Shown: positions 26,310-34,717 of the stretch, in pieces
Layout: each line of letters begins with the position of its first letter
Numbering within the stretch: position 1 is the stretch's first letter
Source: Sphingomonas sp. Leaf67
Lineage (GTDB): Bacteria > Pseudomonadota > Alphaproteobacteria > Sphingomonadales > Sphingomonadaceae
NCBI RefSeq assembly: GCF_001421965.1
Contig: NZ_LMLP01000012.1
Location: 248,805-312,804 of the forward strand
Direction: 5' to 3'
DNA length: 64,000 nt
Notes under the pieces: model-generated
The model's input: the letters and a program-made list of their open reading frames with translations, nothing else
Told to the model about the DNA's origin: nothing
Database searches by the model: none
Made by a program: the position numbers and the translations under genes

Positions 26310-26341
26310 CCTCGCCCCCGATCAACGAAAGGAACGCATCC

Positions 26342-26806
26342 ATGGCATATGACATCCCCGCAAAGCTGGCCGAACGCGGCCTTTCGCTCCCCGCCGCCGC
26401 CGCCCCGGTCGCCGCCTATGTTCCGGCGGTCGAGGCCGGCGGGCTGCTCCACCTCTCGGGCCAGCTGCCGTTCGAGGACGGCAATCTGATGACCGGCCGC
26501 GCCGGCGAGGACCGCGACCTCGCCTATGCGACCAGCGCCGCGCAGAAGTGCGCACTGATGATCCTCGCCCAGGCCGAAAAGGCGCTGGGCAGCCTCGACC
26601 GCATCGAACGCGTCGTGAAGCTCGGCGTGTTCGTCAATTCGGCGGGCAGTTTCACCGACCAGCCAAAGGTCGCCAACGGCGCATCCGAACTGATGGTCGA
26701 ACTGTTCGGCGACGCCGGCCGTCACGCCCGCAGCGCGGTCGGCGTGCCGGTCCTGCCGCTGGGTGCCGTGGTGGAGATCGACGCGATCCTCGCCATCCGC
26801 GCGTAA
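26342..26806 (+). CDS. RidA-family enamine/imine deaminase
   Basis: A 154-residue YjgF/YER057c/UK114 protein. RidA proteins hydrolyse reactive enamines and imines released by PLP enzymes. The family features seen are GLLHLSGQLPFEDG (about 38-51), the QKCALMILAQAEKALGSLDRI helix and the C-terminal PLGAVVEIDAILAI. At about 150 residues it fits the longer RidA subgroup rather than the classical 128-residue type; the canonical arginine was not confirmed. ATG 26342 follows AAGGAA at 26330-26335. Confidence 0.88.
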   Translation: MAYDIPAKLAERGLSLPAAAAPVAAYVPAVEAGGLLHLSGQLPFEDGNLMTGRAGEDRDLAYATSAAQKCALMILAQAEKALGSLDRIERVVKLGVFVNSAGSFTDQPKVANGASELMVELFGDAGRHARSAVGVPVLPLGAVVEIDAILAIRA

Positions 26807-26842
26807 GCATCGAAACTCGTCCCCGAACGAGCGTTCCTCAAC

Positions 26843-26874
26843 CGCCCGCTGTTGCGATCGCGCAACAGCGGGCG
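26843..26874 (+). terminator. Perfect 14-bp stem-loop after ridA
   Basis: CGCCCGCTGTTGCG (26843-26856) pairs perfectly with 26861-26874 around a four-base loop. No T-run follows. It lies 37 bases after the ridA stop and probably protects or ends that transcript. The remaining bases to 27031 hold nothing recognisable beyond an AAAGGG site for the next gene. Confidence 0.55.
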
Positions 26875-27031
26875 CGTCGTATCTGGCCTGTGCGCAATTC
26901 CGATTGTGCGGCGCGGTACGCTAGGACATATTCGATCGCAGAGCATCAGACCGCACGGGCCAGCAGGCCCACCGAATCGCGGCGACGTTCGAACGCAGGA
27001 GAATCACCACGGAACCTAGAAAGGGTTTACG

Positions 27032-27865
27032 ATGCGATTCTCGATCATTCTCCCGGCCGCCATCCTGGCCGCCACCACCGCGATGCCCGCCATGGCGCAG
27101 GAAGAAACCGCGCCGCCCGCACCGATCACGATCAGCGGCAGCGCCGGCGTCACCTCCGACTATCGCTTTCGCGGCGTCTCGCAGAGCGACAAGAACGTCG
27201 CCGTTCAGGGCGGCATCACCATCGCCCATGACAGCGGCGTCTACATCGGCACCTGGGGTTCGAACCTCGCCGGCTGGGGCACGTTCGGCGGCGCGAACCT
27301 CGAACTCGATCTGATCGCGGGCTACAAGAAGACCTTCGGCACCGCGACCGTCGATGCCGGCGTCACCTGGTACACCTATCCGGGCGGTGCCGACGAAACC
27401 GACGTCGTCGAATTCTATGGCAAGCTGTCGGGCACCGCCGGTCCCGCCACGCTGACCGCAGGCGTCTTCTACGCCCCCAAGCAGACCTCGCTAGGGTACT
27501 TCACCGCCTCCCTCACGCCGCCGGTCGACGGTGACGGCAGCCGTCAGAAGAACCTGTACCTCTCGGGCGACGCCGCCGCCGGCGTGCCGTCGACGCCGGT
27601 CACGCTGAAGGCGCATATCGGCTATTCGGACGGCAACCCCGGCCTTGGCCCCAACGGCACCAGCCTTGCCCCGACCGGCAAATACTGGGACTGGCTGGTC
27701 GGCGCCGACTATACCTACAAGAACCTGACGCTGGGCGTCGCCTATGTCGACACCGACATCTCGCGCGCCGAATCGGCCTATATCCAGCCGAACTTCAGCA
27801 AGACCACGAACGGCAGCCCGATCGCCGCCAGCACGGTGGTGGTTTCGCTGACCGCGGCGTTCTGA
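27032..27865 (+). CDS. TorF family putative porin
   Basis: A 277-residue outer-membrane protein of the TorF/TIGR02001 family. Signal peptide (cut after AMA, 21-23). The family's opening ISGSAGVTSDYRFRGVSQSD (about 34-53) is clear, followed by beta-strand-rich repeats with alternating glycine and aromatics. It ends with VVVSLTAAF, the C-terminal aromatic of barrel proteins. Likely a passive outer-membrane channel of unknown specificity. AAAGGG at 27020-27025 is the ribosome site. Confidence 0.85.
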   Translation: MRFSIILPAAILAATTAMPAMAQEETAPPAPITISGSAGVTSDYRFRGVSQSDKNVAVQGGITIAHDSGVYIGTWGSNLAGWGTFGGANLELDLIAGYKKTFGTATVDAGVTWYTYPGGADETDVVEFYGKLSGTAGPATLTAGVFYAPKQTSLGYFTASLTPPVDGDGSRQKNLYLSGDAAAGVPSTPVTLKAHIGYSDGNPGLGPNGTSLAPTGKYWDWLVGADYTYKNLTLGVAYVDTDISRAESAYIQPNFSKTTNGSPIAASTVVVSLTAAF

Positions 27866-27884
27866 TCGGACGGCGTGAATCCGC

Positions 27885-28001
27885 CCGTTCGTCCTGAGTA
27901 GCCATTGAGCGAAGTCGAAATGCGTATCGAAGGAGCCGCCCCGCGGGTGCTTCGATACGCGTCTTCGACAAGCTCAGCCCCTACTCAGCACGAACGGGGA
28001 G
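27885..28001. repeat. Family C element, copy 2
   Basis: Arms GAGCGAAGTCGAAATGCG and CGTCTTCGACAAGCTCAG face each other around GTATCGAAGG/CTTCGATACG. The outermost CCCGTTCGTCCTGAGTAG and CTACTCAGCACGAACGGG also pair, making a long near-perfect palindrome. Confidence 0.85.
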
Positions 28002-28012
28002 GGGGCACCCAA

Positions 28013-28132
28013 TCCGTTCGGTTCGAGCAGCTTCGAGCTTGTCGAGAAGCGTCTGTCGAGAACGCCCCGTTCGGGGCACTGCCTTCTCGACTTCGGTTCT
28101 CGGCAAGCCCGAACCTGCGCTCGAAGCAAACG
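28013..28132 (+). repeat. Family B element, copy 3
   Basis: Same 120-base unit as at 23037 and 24846, same orientation, again at a convergent gene junction. Confidence 0.85.
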
Positions 28133-28179
28133 GATAGGGAATGGGGGGCAAGACCCATGGCCCAAGGTCACGCAAACAG

Positions 28180-28217
28180 AAAAAGGCCGGCCGCCCGACA
28201 GGGCGACCGGCCTTTTC
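28180..28217 (-). terminator. Intrinsic terminator of the ileS-lspA-DUF3035 operon
   Basis: AAAAGGCCGGCCGCCC pairs with GGGCGACCGGCCTTTT around a short loop. On the minus strand the stem is followed by five Ts. It lies 22 bases after the DUF3035 stop. The opposite strand also has a short T-run, so it may work both ways and serve the porin gene too. Confidence 0.85.
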
Positions 28218-28238
28218 ACTTGTGCGAACCCGCAACCC

Positions 28239-28640
28239 TTACGGCGTGGTCGTCCGCGCGCTCTGTCCGTCGCCGGCAGGGGCAGCGATGATGTCGCGGG
28301 TCGTCGACCCCTTGTCGACGACGTTGGTGCCGGGATCGGCCACGGCCGAACGGATGCCGGTATCGGCGTCGGCATTGCCCGCCTGCTCCAGCGTCAGCCG
28401 CTCGGTGGCGCTGCGCGGGGCCGGGCCGCCGAACAGCGCCTGCATCGCCTGTGTCGACGCGGCGGTGTCCTGCGGACGCGCGGCGCCCGGCTGCGGCGGC
28501 ACCAGCGAATAATCGGGCGGGATCACCAGCGGTGCCTGCCGCGCGACCGCGAATTCGTCGGGGCGCGTCCGGTTGAGGGCATTGCCCTGACACCCGGCAA
28601 GGATCAGGCCCAGGCTGCCGAGAACGATGAACTTACGCAT
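28239..28640 (-). CDS. DUF3035 lipoprotein
   Basis: A 133-residue lipoprotein of the DUF3035 family, conserved in alphaproteobacteria. The lipobox LAGC (Cys17) follows a short hydrophobic signal. The mature part begins with the family's RTRPDEFAVARQAPLVIPPDYSL segment and is otherwise low-complexity, rich in Pro, Ala and Thr. It overlaps lspA by eight bases, so the lipoprotein signal peptidase gene is cotranscribed with a lipoprotein substrate gene. Function unknown. Confidence 0.87.
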   Translation of the reverse strand: MRKFIVLGSLGLILAGCQGNALNRTRPDEFAVARQAPLVIPPDYSLVPPQPGAARPQDTAASTQAMQALFGGPAPRSATERLTLEQAGNADADTGIRSAVADPGTNVVDKGSTTRDIIAAPAGDGQSARTTTP

Positions 28641-29136
28641 TGGCCTTCTCCACAGGAACGTCGGTTTTCGGCTCTCGGGTGAACAATGCCCGGATGAGCA
28701 GGATCACGACGCCGATCGAAATCGCCGCATCGGCGAGGTTGAATACCATGAACAGGCTGTACCCGAAAACGTGCAGGTCGGCATAATCGACGACATAGCC
28801 GAACCGGATGCGGTCGACGATATTGCCCAGCGCCCCGCCGAGGACCAGCCCCAGCCCGATCAACTCGGGCTTCTGCGTCTCGCGCCGGATCCACACCGCC
28901 ACACCGGTCGCGATCAGCGCGGTCATCGCCACCAGCGCCCAGCGCGCGGTATCGCTGCCCGCCTGCAACAGCCCCAGCGAGACGCCGAAATTCTGCACGA
29001 AGCGCAGCGTGAAGATCGGCAGCACGTTCAGCTCGGCACCCGGATAGTCGATGCCCATCGGCCCGGTGACCCAGTATTTCACGAGTTGGTCGAACGCGAA
29101 GACGGCCAGCGCGATGACGATCGCGACCTTGCGCAT
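28633..29136 (-). CDS. lspA: Lipoprotein signal peptidase
   Basis: Membrane aspartyl protease that removes lipoprotein signal peptides after diacylglyceryl transfer. The 167-residue protein has four membrane helices. The catalytic pair is Asp117 in GYVVDY and Asp136 in VFNLADAAI, 19 residues apart as in characterised LspA. QNFGVSLGLL is the conserved N-terminal box. ATG 29136 overlaps the ileS stop by one base (TGATG). The ileS-lspA order is common in proteobacteria. Confidence 0.96.
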   Translation of the reverse strand: MRKVAIVIALAVFAFDQLVKYWVTGPMGIDYPGAELNVLPIFTLRFVQNFGVSLGLLQAGSDTARWALVAMTALIATGVAVWIRRETQKPELIGLGLVLGGALGNIVDRIRFGYVVDYADLHVFGYSLFMVFNLADAAISIGVVILLIRALFTREPKTDVPVEKANA

Positions 29137-32084
29137 CACGCCACCACCGCTGCACAGCGCCCGCACAGGTCGCCGTCGGTCGCCACGTCGGGCAAATGCC
29201 GCCAGCAGCGTCCACACTTCGCTTCTTCGGTCCGGGTCACCGCGATCTCGCCATCGCCTGCCGCGACCTTCGCCACGATGAATAGCTCGGCCAGCTCGTC
29301 GGCCGGCAGGGGCAGCGCCGGCACGATCACCTCCGCCTCCAGACTCGACCGCACTGTCTTCGCGCGGCGCAACGGCTCGATCGCCTCGGTGACCTGCTGG
29401 CGCAGCCGGCGGACATCGGCCCATTCGGTGCCGAGCGGCTGATCGGCGGGCAGCGGCGGCATTTCGGGCCATTCAAGCAGATGCACCGACCCGTCCTCGC
29501 TCGGGAACCGCGCCTGCCACACCTCTTCGGCGGTGAACGCGAGGATCGGCGCGGCATAGCGGACCAGCGCGTGGAACAGTATGTCGAGCACCGTCCGGTA
29601 CGCCCGCCGCCGCACGTCGTCGGGCGCGTCGCAATAGAGCGAATCCTTGCGGATATCGAAGAAGAACGCCGACAGATCCTCGTTCGCGAAATCGGTCAGC
29701 GCGCGGGCATAGCGATTGAACTCGAACGCTTCCGCCGCACTGCGCAACTCGGTGTCCAACTGCCCCAGCAGGTGCAGGACATAGCGTTCCAGCCCCGGCA
29801 TCTCCGCCACCGGCACCCGCTCGTCCTCGCTAAACCCGTCGAGCGCGCCCAGCATGTAGCGGAAGGTATTGCGCAGCTTGCGATAGGTATCGCCGGTGCC
29901 GGCCAGCACTTCCTTGCCGATCCGCACATCCTCGAAATAATCGGTCTGCGCGACCCACAGCCGCAGGATGTCCGCGCCCGACTCGCCGATCACCTTTAAC
30001 GGATCGACGACATTGCCGAGCGATTTCGACATTTTCCGGCCATTGCCGTCCAGCGCGAAGCCGTGGGTCAGCACCGCGTCATACGGCGCGTGTCCGCGCG
30101 TCCCGCAGCTTTCGAGCAGCGACGACTGGAACCAGCCGCGATGCTGGTCCGACCCTTCGAGATACAGGTTCGCGCGGGTGCCCGCCCCGAATCGCTTCTC
30201 GATGGTGAAGACATGGGTGCAGCCCGAATCGAACCACACGTCGAGAATGTCGGTCACGACCTCATAATCGGCGAGGGCATGGTCCGGCCCCAGCAGCGCC
30301 TGATGATCGGCCGCATACCACGCATCGGCCCCGCCCTCGCGAAACGCGGTCAGGATGCGGTCGTTCACCGCTTCGTCGCGCAGATAGTCGCCGGTCACGC
30401 GGTTGACGTACAGCGCGATCGGCACGCCCCACGCCCGTTGGCGGCTGATGACCCAGTCGGGCCGCCCCGACACCATCGCCCCGATCCGGTTGCGCCCCTT
30501 CTCCGGCACGAACCTCGTCCGCTCGATCGCGTCCATCGCGATTTCGCGAAGCGTGGCGCCGTTGCTCTCCCTCTCCCCTCCAGGGGAGAGGGCCGGGGAG
30601 AGGGGAAGTGCGGAAAGGTTCGTTACATCCAGCAGCGGATCGCCACTGGCCGACGGCGCTGTTCCAGCGCCGACCTTCGCGCTGCGACCTGCCCCCGGCA
30701 GGTCACTGTTCGCGCTGCGGTCCATCGGGATAAACCACTGCGGCGTCGCGCGGAAAATGACCTTCGCCTTCGACCGCCAGCTATGCGGATAGCTATGCGC
30801 AAAGTCATCCGACGCCGCCAGCAGCGCGCCGCTCAAGCGCAGGTCGCGACAGATCGGCCCTTCCTCCAGCTTGCCGCCCCGCCCGGCGGCGACGAATTTC
30901 GGGTTGATGACGCTGCCTTCACCGCCCAGCCACGCCCAGTCGTCGCGATACCGCCCATCGCCCTGCACCGCGAACACCGGCTCAATGCCGTGGCGCTTGC
31001 ACAGCTCGAAATCGTCCTCGCCATGATCGGGTGCCATGTGAACTAGACCGGTACCGGCATCGGTAGTTACGAAGTCGCCCGGCAGGAAAGGGCGGGGTTT
31101 TGCAAAGAAGCCGCCGCTTGTGTGCATCGGGTGGCGAGCGGTCGCGCCGGCAAGGTCGGAGCCTTTACCTGACCAAACGATCGTCCAGCCGGAACCGTTC
31201 GAAAGCCATGGGCTACTGCCATATCGGCCCAGAGCCGACGCAATCAATTCCGTAGCCAGCACGTACACTCGATCGCCGGCACGAACGGCCGAATACTTGA
31301 CCTCCGGCCCATAGGCCAAAGCCTGATTGACCGGAATCGTCCACGGCGTCGTCGTCCAGATCACCGCATGTGCGCCGACCAGCTCCGGCGCATTCGGCGC
31401 GTCGACGATCTCGAACGCCACGTCGATCTGCGTCGACACGACATCCTCATATTCGACCTCGGCCTCGGCCAGCGCGGTCTTTTCGACCGGCGACCACATC
31501 ACCGGCTTGGCCCCGCGATACAGCTGGCCGGACATGGCGAACTTCAACAATTCCTCGGCGATGGTCGCCTCGGCGTCGAACTTCATGGTGAGGTACGGGT
31601 CGTCCCAGTCGCCCATGATGCCCAGCCGCTGGAACTGGCCCTTCTGCACCTCGACCCATTTGGCGGCATAGGCGCGGCATTCGGCGCGGAACTCGGCCGG
31701 GGGGACCTCGTCCTTGTTGCGCTTCTTGGCGCGATAGGCTTCCTCGATCTTCCATTCGATCGGCAGGCCGTGACAGTCCCATCCCGGGATGTACGGCGCA
31801 TCCTTGCCCATCAGCGACTGGGTGCGGACGACGATGTCCTTCAGCACCTTGTTCATCGCATGGCCCATATGGATGTCGCCATTGGCGTAGGGCGGGCCGT
31901 CATGCAGCAGGAACCGCTCGCGTCCCGCCCGCTCGGCGCGCAGCCGCTCGTACAGCCCGATCTTCGCCCAGCGATCGAGGATCGCCGGTTCCTTGGCGGC
32001 AAGGCCGGCCTTCATCGGGAAGTCGGTCTTCGGCAGGAAGACGGTGTCGCGCCAGTCGCGCGTGGGTTCGGGCGTATCGGTCAT
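29136..32084 (-). CDS. ileS: Isoleucyl-tRNA synthetase with an in-frame repeat insertion
   Basis: Charges tRNA-Ile with isoleucine. The 982-residue protein has the HIGH motif as HMGH (72-75), KMSKS at 684-688, and the C-terminal zinc-binding CGRCW/CGRC pairs. Between D455 (ending TPQWFIPMD) and T511 (starting TLREIAMDAIERTRFVP), regions normally almost contiguous in the family, lie 55 extra residues encoded by 30555-30719. That DNA includes a palindrome like the intergenic family E repeats, and its translation (LSPALSPGGERE) is low-complexity. The frame stays open, so the gene is probably functional with a surface loop. The gene is essential. Start at ATG 32084. Confidence 0.95.
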   Translation of the reverse strand: MTDTPEPTRDWRDTVFLPKTDFPMKAGLAAKEPAILDRWAKIGLYERLRAERAGRERFLLHDGPPYANGDIHMGHAMNKVLKDIVVRTQSLMGKDAPYIPGWDCHGLPIEWKIEEAYRAKKRNKDEVPPAEFRAECRAYAAKWVEVQKGQFQRLGIMGDWDDPYLTMKFDAEATIAEELLKFAMSGQLYRGAKPVMWSPVEKTALAEAEVEYEDVVSTQIDVAFEIVDAPNAPELVGAHAVIWTTTPWTIPVNQALAYGPEVKYSAVRAGDRVYVLATELIASALGRYGSSPWLSNGSGWTIVWSGKGSDLAGATARHPMHTSGGFFAKPRPFLPGDFVTTDAGTGLVHMAPDHGEDDFELCKRHGIEPVFAVQGDGRYRDDWAWLGGEGSVINPKFVAAGRGGKLEEGPICRDLRLSGALLAASDDFAHSYPHSWRSKAKVIFRATPQWFIPMDRSANSDLPGAGRSAKVGAGTAPSASGDPLLDVTNLSALPLSPALSPGGERESNGATLREIAMDAIERTRFVPEKGRNRIGAMVSGRPDWVISRQRAWGVPIALYVNRVTGDYLRDEAVNDRILTAFREGGADAWYAADHQALLGPDHALADYEVVTDILDVWFDSGCTHVFTIEKRFGAGTRANLYLEGSDQHRGWFQSSLLESCGTRGHAPYDAVLTHGFALDGNGRKMSKSLGNVVDPLKVIGESGADILRLWVAQTDYFEDVRIGKEVLAGTGDTYRKLRNTFRYMLGALDGFSEDERVPVAEMPGLERYVLHLLGQLDTELRSAAEAFEFNRYARALTDFANEDLSAFFFDIRKDSLYCDAPDDVRRRAYRTVLDILFHALVRYAAPILAFTAEEVWQARFPSEDGSVHLLEWPEMPPLPADQPLGTEWADVRRLRQQVTEAIEPLRRAKTVRSSLEAEVIVPALPLPADELAELFIVAKVAAGDGEIAVTRTEEAKCGRCWRHLPDVATDGDLCGRCAAVVA
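30555..30719 (-). repeat. Insertion inside ileS containing a family E palindrome
   Basis: 165 bases, exactly 55 codons, with no counterpart expected in the enzyme. It contains CCCTCTCCCCT (30569-30579) and its perfect complement AGGGGAGAGGG (30582-30592), then GCCGGGGAGAGGGG. The arms match the style of the intergenic elements at 20365, 45314 and 61115. The boundaries are inferred from where family-conserved sequence stops and resumes. Confidence 0.7.
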
Positions 32085-32538
32085 AGGAATGCCCGCGATT
32101 AGCCCAAGCCGCGCCGCTACGCCAGCGGCTCCTGTCGCGGCGATAGCGGCGCTTTCCTACACGCGACCGACCGGTCAGGATGGTGGCTTCTTTGCATCGT
32201 CGATCCCCGCTGCACCGGGTTCGAAAGTGCAGAAGAAAAATGGTTCACGCGAAGGCGCGAAGGCGCGGAGGAGGTTTCGTTCCGGGTGGTCGCCCGCGAT
32301 CGGAAGACGCTGCGTCCGCTGCAACGCCGATCGAGGCCGCTGGCGCGGATGCCCTCACCCGGAACGCAACACCTTCGCGTCTCCGCGCCTTCGCGTGAAC
32401 CAATCTCTTCTTCCAAACGCCACCGGCACCAACTTCCGCGCCCGAAGGTAACGATTCGACTCACTAAGCCATTGAAAACACAAAAACGAACAGCCCGAAC
32501 GATACCAAGAACCGTGTCACCTTCGCCAACTTCCGCCG
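32085..32538. other. Gap between ribF and ileS
   Basis: The 454 bases hold a family A element (32241-32402). Bases 32085-32240 must include the ileS promoter and leader, but no T-box-like or attenuator structure is obvious. Bases 32403-32538 are lower in GC and contain nothing recognised apart from the outer ATCTCTTCTTC border of the element. Confidence 0.6.
32241..32402. repeat. Family A palindromic element, copy 2
   Basis: Left arm TGGTTCACGCGAAGGCGCG and right arm CGCGCCTTCGCGTGAACCA are fully complementary over about 19 bases. Flanking AGAAGAAAAA on the left and ATCTCTTCTTC on the right extend the symmetry. The centre differs from the other copies. Confidence 0.88.
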
Positions 32539-33465
32539 CTACCCCAGCACCGCCCGCGCGCGCTCGCAATCCAGCGCCATCTGCACCTTCAACGCATCGA
32601 GCGACTCGAACTTCGCCTCCGCCCGCAGATAGTCGATCAACGCGACCTCGATCGTCTGACCGTACAGATCGCCCAAGAAATCAAAGAAATACGGCTCCAG
32701 CAATTCGATCGGTTCGCCCGCGATCGTCGGCCGGATACCCAGATTCGCCGCGCCCTTCAGCACCCGTCCATCGGGCAGCCGCCCGGTCACCGCATAGATG
32801 CCATAGGCCGGGCGCAGATACTTGCCCATCGACAGGTTGGCGGTCGGATAGCCAAGTTGCCGCCCCAGCTGCGCACCCGGCTCGACCCTCCCCTCGACCG
32901 CGAACGGCCGGGTCAGCATCGCCGCCGCCTCGCGCGGACGCCCTTCGCGCAAGCAATCGCGGATGCGCGACGACGACACCACCGCCTGTCCGTCACCGAC
33001 CGGCGCGACCGTTTCGGCGGTGAAGCCTTGGGCGTAGCCCAGCGCCTTCAGCACGCCGACGTCACCGCCGCGCCCTTTGCCAAAGGTGAAGTCGGTGCCG
33101 GTCACCACCCCGGCCGCCCCCACCATCGCCGCCAGCCGTTCGACCGCGAACGCCTCCGCCGACAACCCGGCCAGCGCCGCATCGAAGGCGAAGACCAGCA
33201 TCGCATTGGCCCCGGCGGCGGCGAACAACCGCTCGCGCTGGTCGAGATTGGTCAGCCGGAACGGCGGCAGATGCGGCTGGAAATACCGGCGCGGATGCGG
33301 GTCGAACGTCGCGACGATCGCCGGTCGCCCCTCGGCCCGCGCGCGTGCGACGACGCGGGCGACCACCGCCTGGTGCCCGGCATGAAAGCCGTCGAAATTG
33401 CCGAGCGCGACGATCCCCCCGCGCATCGCCGCCGGAATCGCCGCGCCTCCGTCGAGACGCTGCAT
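32539..33465 (-). CDS. ribF: Bifunctional riboflavin kinase/FAD synthetase
   Basis: Makes FMN from riboflavin and FAD from FMN. The 308-residue protein has the N-terminal nucleotidyltransferase domain (GNFDGFHAGHQAVV, about 19-32) and the C-terminal flavokinase domain (GYPTANLSMGKYLRPAYGIYAV, about 206-227). Full length for the family. ATG 33465 follows a GGGGG ribosome site. It lies nine bases after the dipeptidase gene, so they are likely cotranscribed with folA and thyA upstream. Confidence 0.96.
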   Translation of the reverse strand: MQRLDGGAAIPAAMRGGIVALGNFDGFHAGHQAVVARVVARARAEGRPAIVATFDPHPRRYFQPHLPPFRLTNLDQRERLFAAAGANAMLVFAFDAALAGLSAEAFAVERLAAMVGAAGVVTGTDFTFGKGRGGDVGVLKALGYAQGFTAETVAPVGDGQAVVSSSRIRDCLREGRPREAAAMLTRPFAVEGRVEPGAQLGRQLGYPTANLSMGKYLRPAYGIYAVTGRLPDGRVLKGAANLGIRPTIAGEPIELLEPYFFDFLGDLYGQTIEVALIDYLRAEAKFESLDALKVQMALDCERARAVLG

Positions 33466-33474
33466 CGCCGCCCC

Positions 33475-34671
33475 CTAGCGTCCGGCGGCTTCGTGCGAAA
33501 GGGGCTGCATGCCGGCGCGCAATACGCGCAACGCATTGCCGCCCATCACCTTGTCGATCTCGCCCTGGTTCAGCCCCGCCTTTTGCAGCGCCTCGGCAAC
33601 CAATCCGACCCATGCGGTGTCGAAGCCGGTCGTCACCGCCCCGTCGAAATCGGACCCCAGCGCGACATGATCGATCCCGGCGACGTCGCGGACATGGACG
33701 ATGGCGCGGGCGATCGCGGCCGGATCGGTCGAACACACCGCGCCCGGCCAATAGCCGATGCCGACGATCCCGCCGGTCCGGGCGATGCCCCGCACCTCGG
33801 CATCGGTCAGGTTGCGGTTGATTTTGCACGTCGCCTGCACCCCGCCATGGCTCGACACCACCGGCCGCCGCGCGACCGCCAGCACCTCGGCCAGCGTGGC
33901 ATGGCTGGCATGGGCGACATCGACGATCATCCCCATCGTCTCCATCCGCGCGACCACCTGCCGCCCGAACGAGGTCAGCCCGCGCTTCGCCTCGCCGTGC
34001 ATCGATCCGGCGACCTCATTGTCGTAGAAATGGGTCAGCCCCGCCATCCGGAACCCGCTGCGATACAGCCGGTCGAGATTGCCGAGATTCCCCTCCAGCC
34101 CGTTCAGCCCCTCGACCGACAGCATCCCCCCGACCGGCCGCACCGGCCCGCCGGCCGCGCGTGCCGCCAGCAGCGCGTCGAGGCCCGCTGGCGTGGTCAC
34201 CACCCGCAACTGTCCGCCCGACGCCCGCGCCGCCCGCCGCAGCCGCGTGGCATGCCATAGCGACCGGTTGAGCAGCGACCCCCAGGTTCGCACCGGCTGC
34301 AACTGCGCGATCACCAGCGGGGTGATATTGTCGCTGTCGCCGTCATTGGCCTCGTAATTCTGCCCGCGCGGCGTCTTCGTCACCGATGAAAAAATCTGGA
34401 GCGTGACATTGCCCTCCTGCAATCGCGGCAGGTCGACCTGCCCGCGCGTCGCCCGCGTCAGCAGATCGCGCGACCACAGTAGCGTGTCGGCATGCAGGTC
34501 GACGATCGGGCCGGCAAAGCTTGGGCGGGGCGGGGTCGCGATCCGTTTGGCCAGCGCCGCCGACGGCTCGACCTTGTTCATCGATCGCTCGACGATGCCC
34601 GGCACCAGCGCGAAAAAGGCAGCCGCCAGCACCGCCAGCAACGCGACGCCCCACCAAACCGCCTTACGCAT
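33475..34671 (-). CDS. Membrane dipeptidase (peptidase M19)
   Basis: A 398-residue zinc dipeptidase of the renal dipeptidase family. A single N-terminal hydrophobic segment (about 5-25) is a membrane anchor or signal sequence, placing the enzyme in the periplasm. Metal-binding motifs: HAD in VDLHADTLLW, the DVAHAS and SSHGG segments, and the GIGYWPG/GSDFDG region near the C-terminus. Likely hydrolyses dipeptides, including those with D-residues. I chose ATG 34671, which gives the clean anchor; the frame is open to 34854. No specific regulator is adjacent. Confidence 0.9.
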   Translation of the reverse strand: MRKAVWWGVALLAVLAAAFFALVPGIVERSMNKVEPSAALAKRIATPPRPSFAGPIVDLHADTLLWSRDLLTRATRGQVDLPRLQEGNVTLQIFSSVTKTPRGQNYEANDGDSDNITPLVIAQLQPVRTWGSLLNRSLWHATRLRRAARASGGQLRVVTTPAGLDALLAARAAGGPVRPVGGMLSVEGLNGLEGNLGNLDRLYRSGFRMAGLTHFYDNEVAGSMHGEAKRGLTSFGRQVVARMETMGMIVDVAHASHATLAEVLAVARRPVVSSHGGVQATCKINRNLTDAEVRGIARTGGIVGIGYWPGAVCSTDPAAIARAIVHVRDVAGIDHVALGSDFDGAVTTGFDTAWVGLVAEALQKAGLNQGEIDKVMGGNALRVLRAGMQPLSHEAAGR

Positions 34672-34717
34672 CCGTCGTTTAACCCCTGCGGTGCCGGATT
34701 CGGCACCGACCTGTCCC

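Larger units (their letters stand above)
27866..28238. other. Repeat-filled gap, no gene
   Basis: The 373 bases between the convergent porin and DUF3035 genes hold a family C element (27885-28001), a family B element (28013-28132) and an intrinsic terminator (28180-28217). No gene is seen. Confidence 0.75.
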
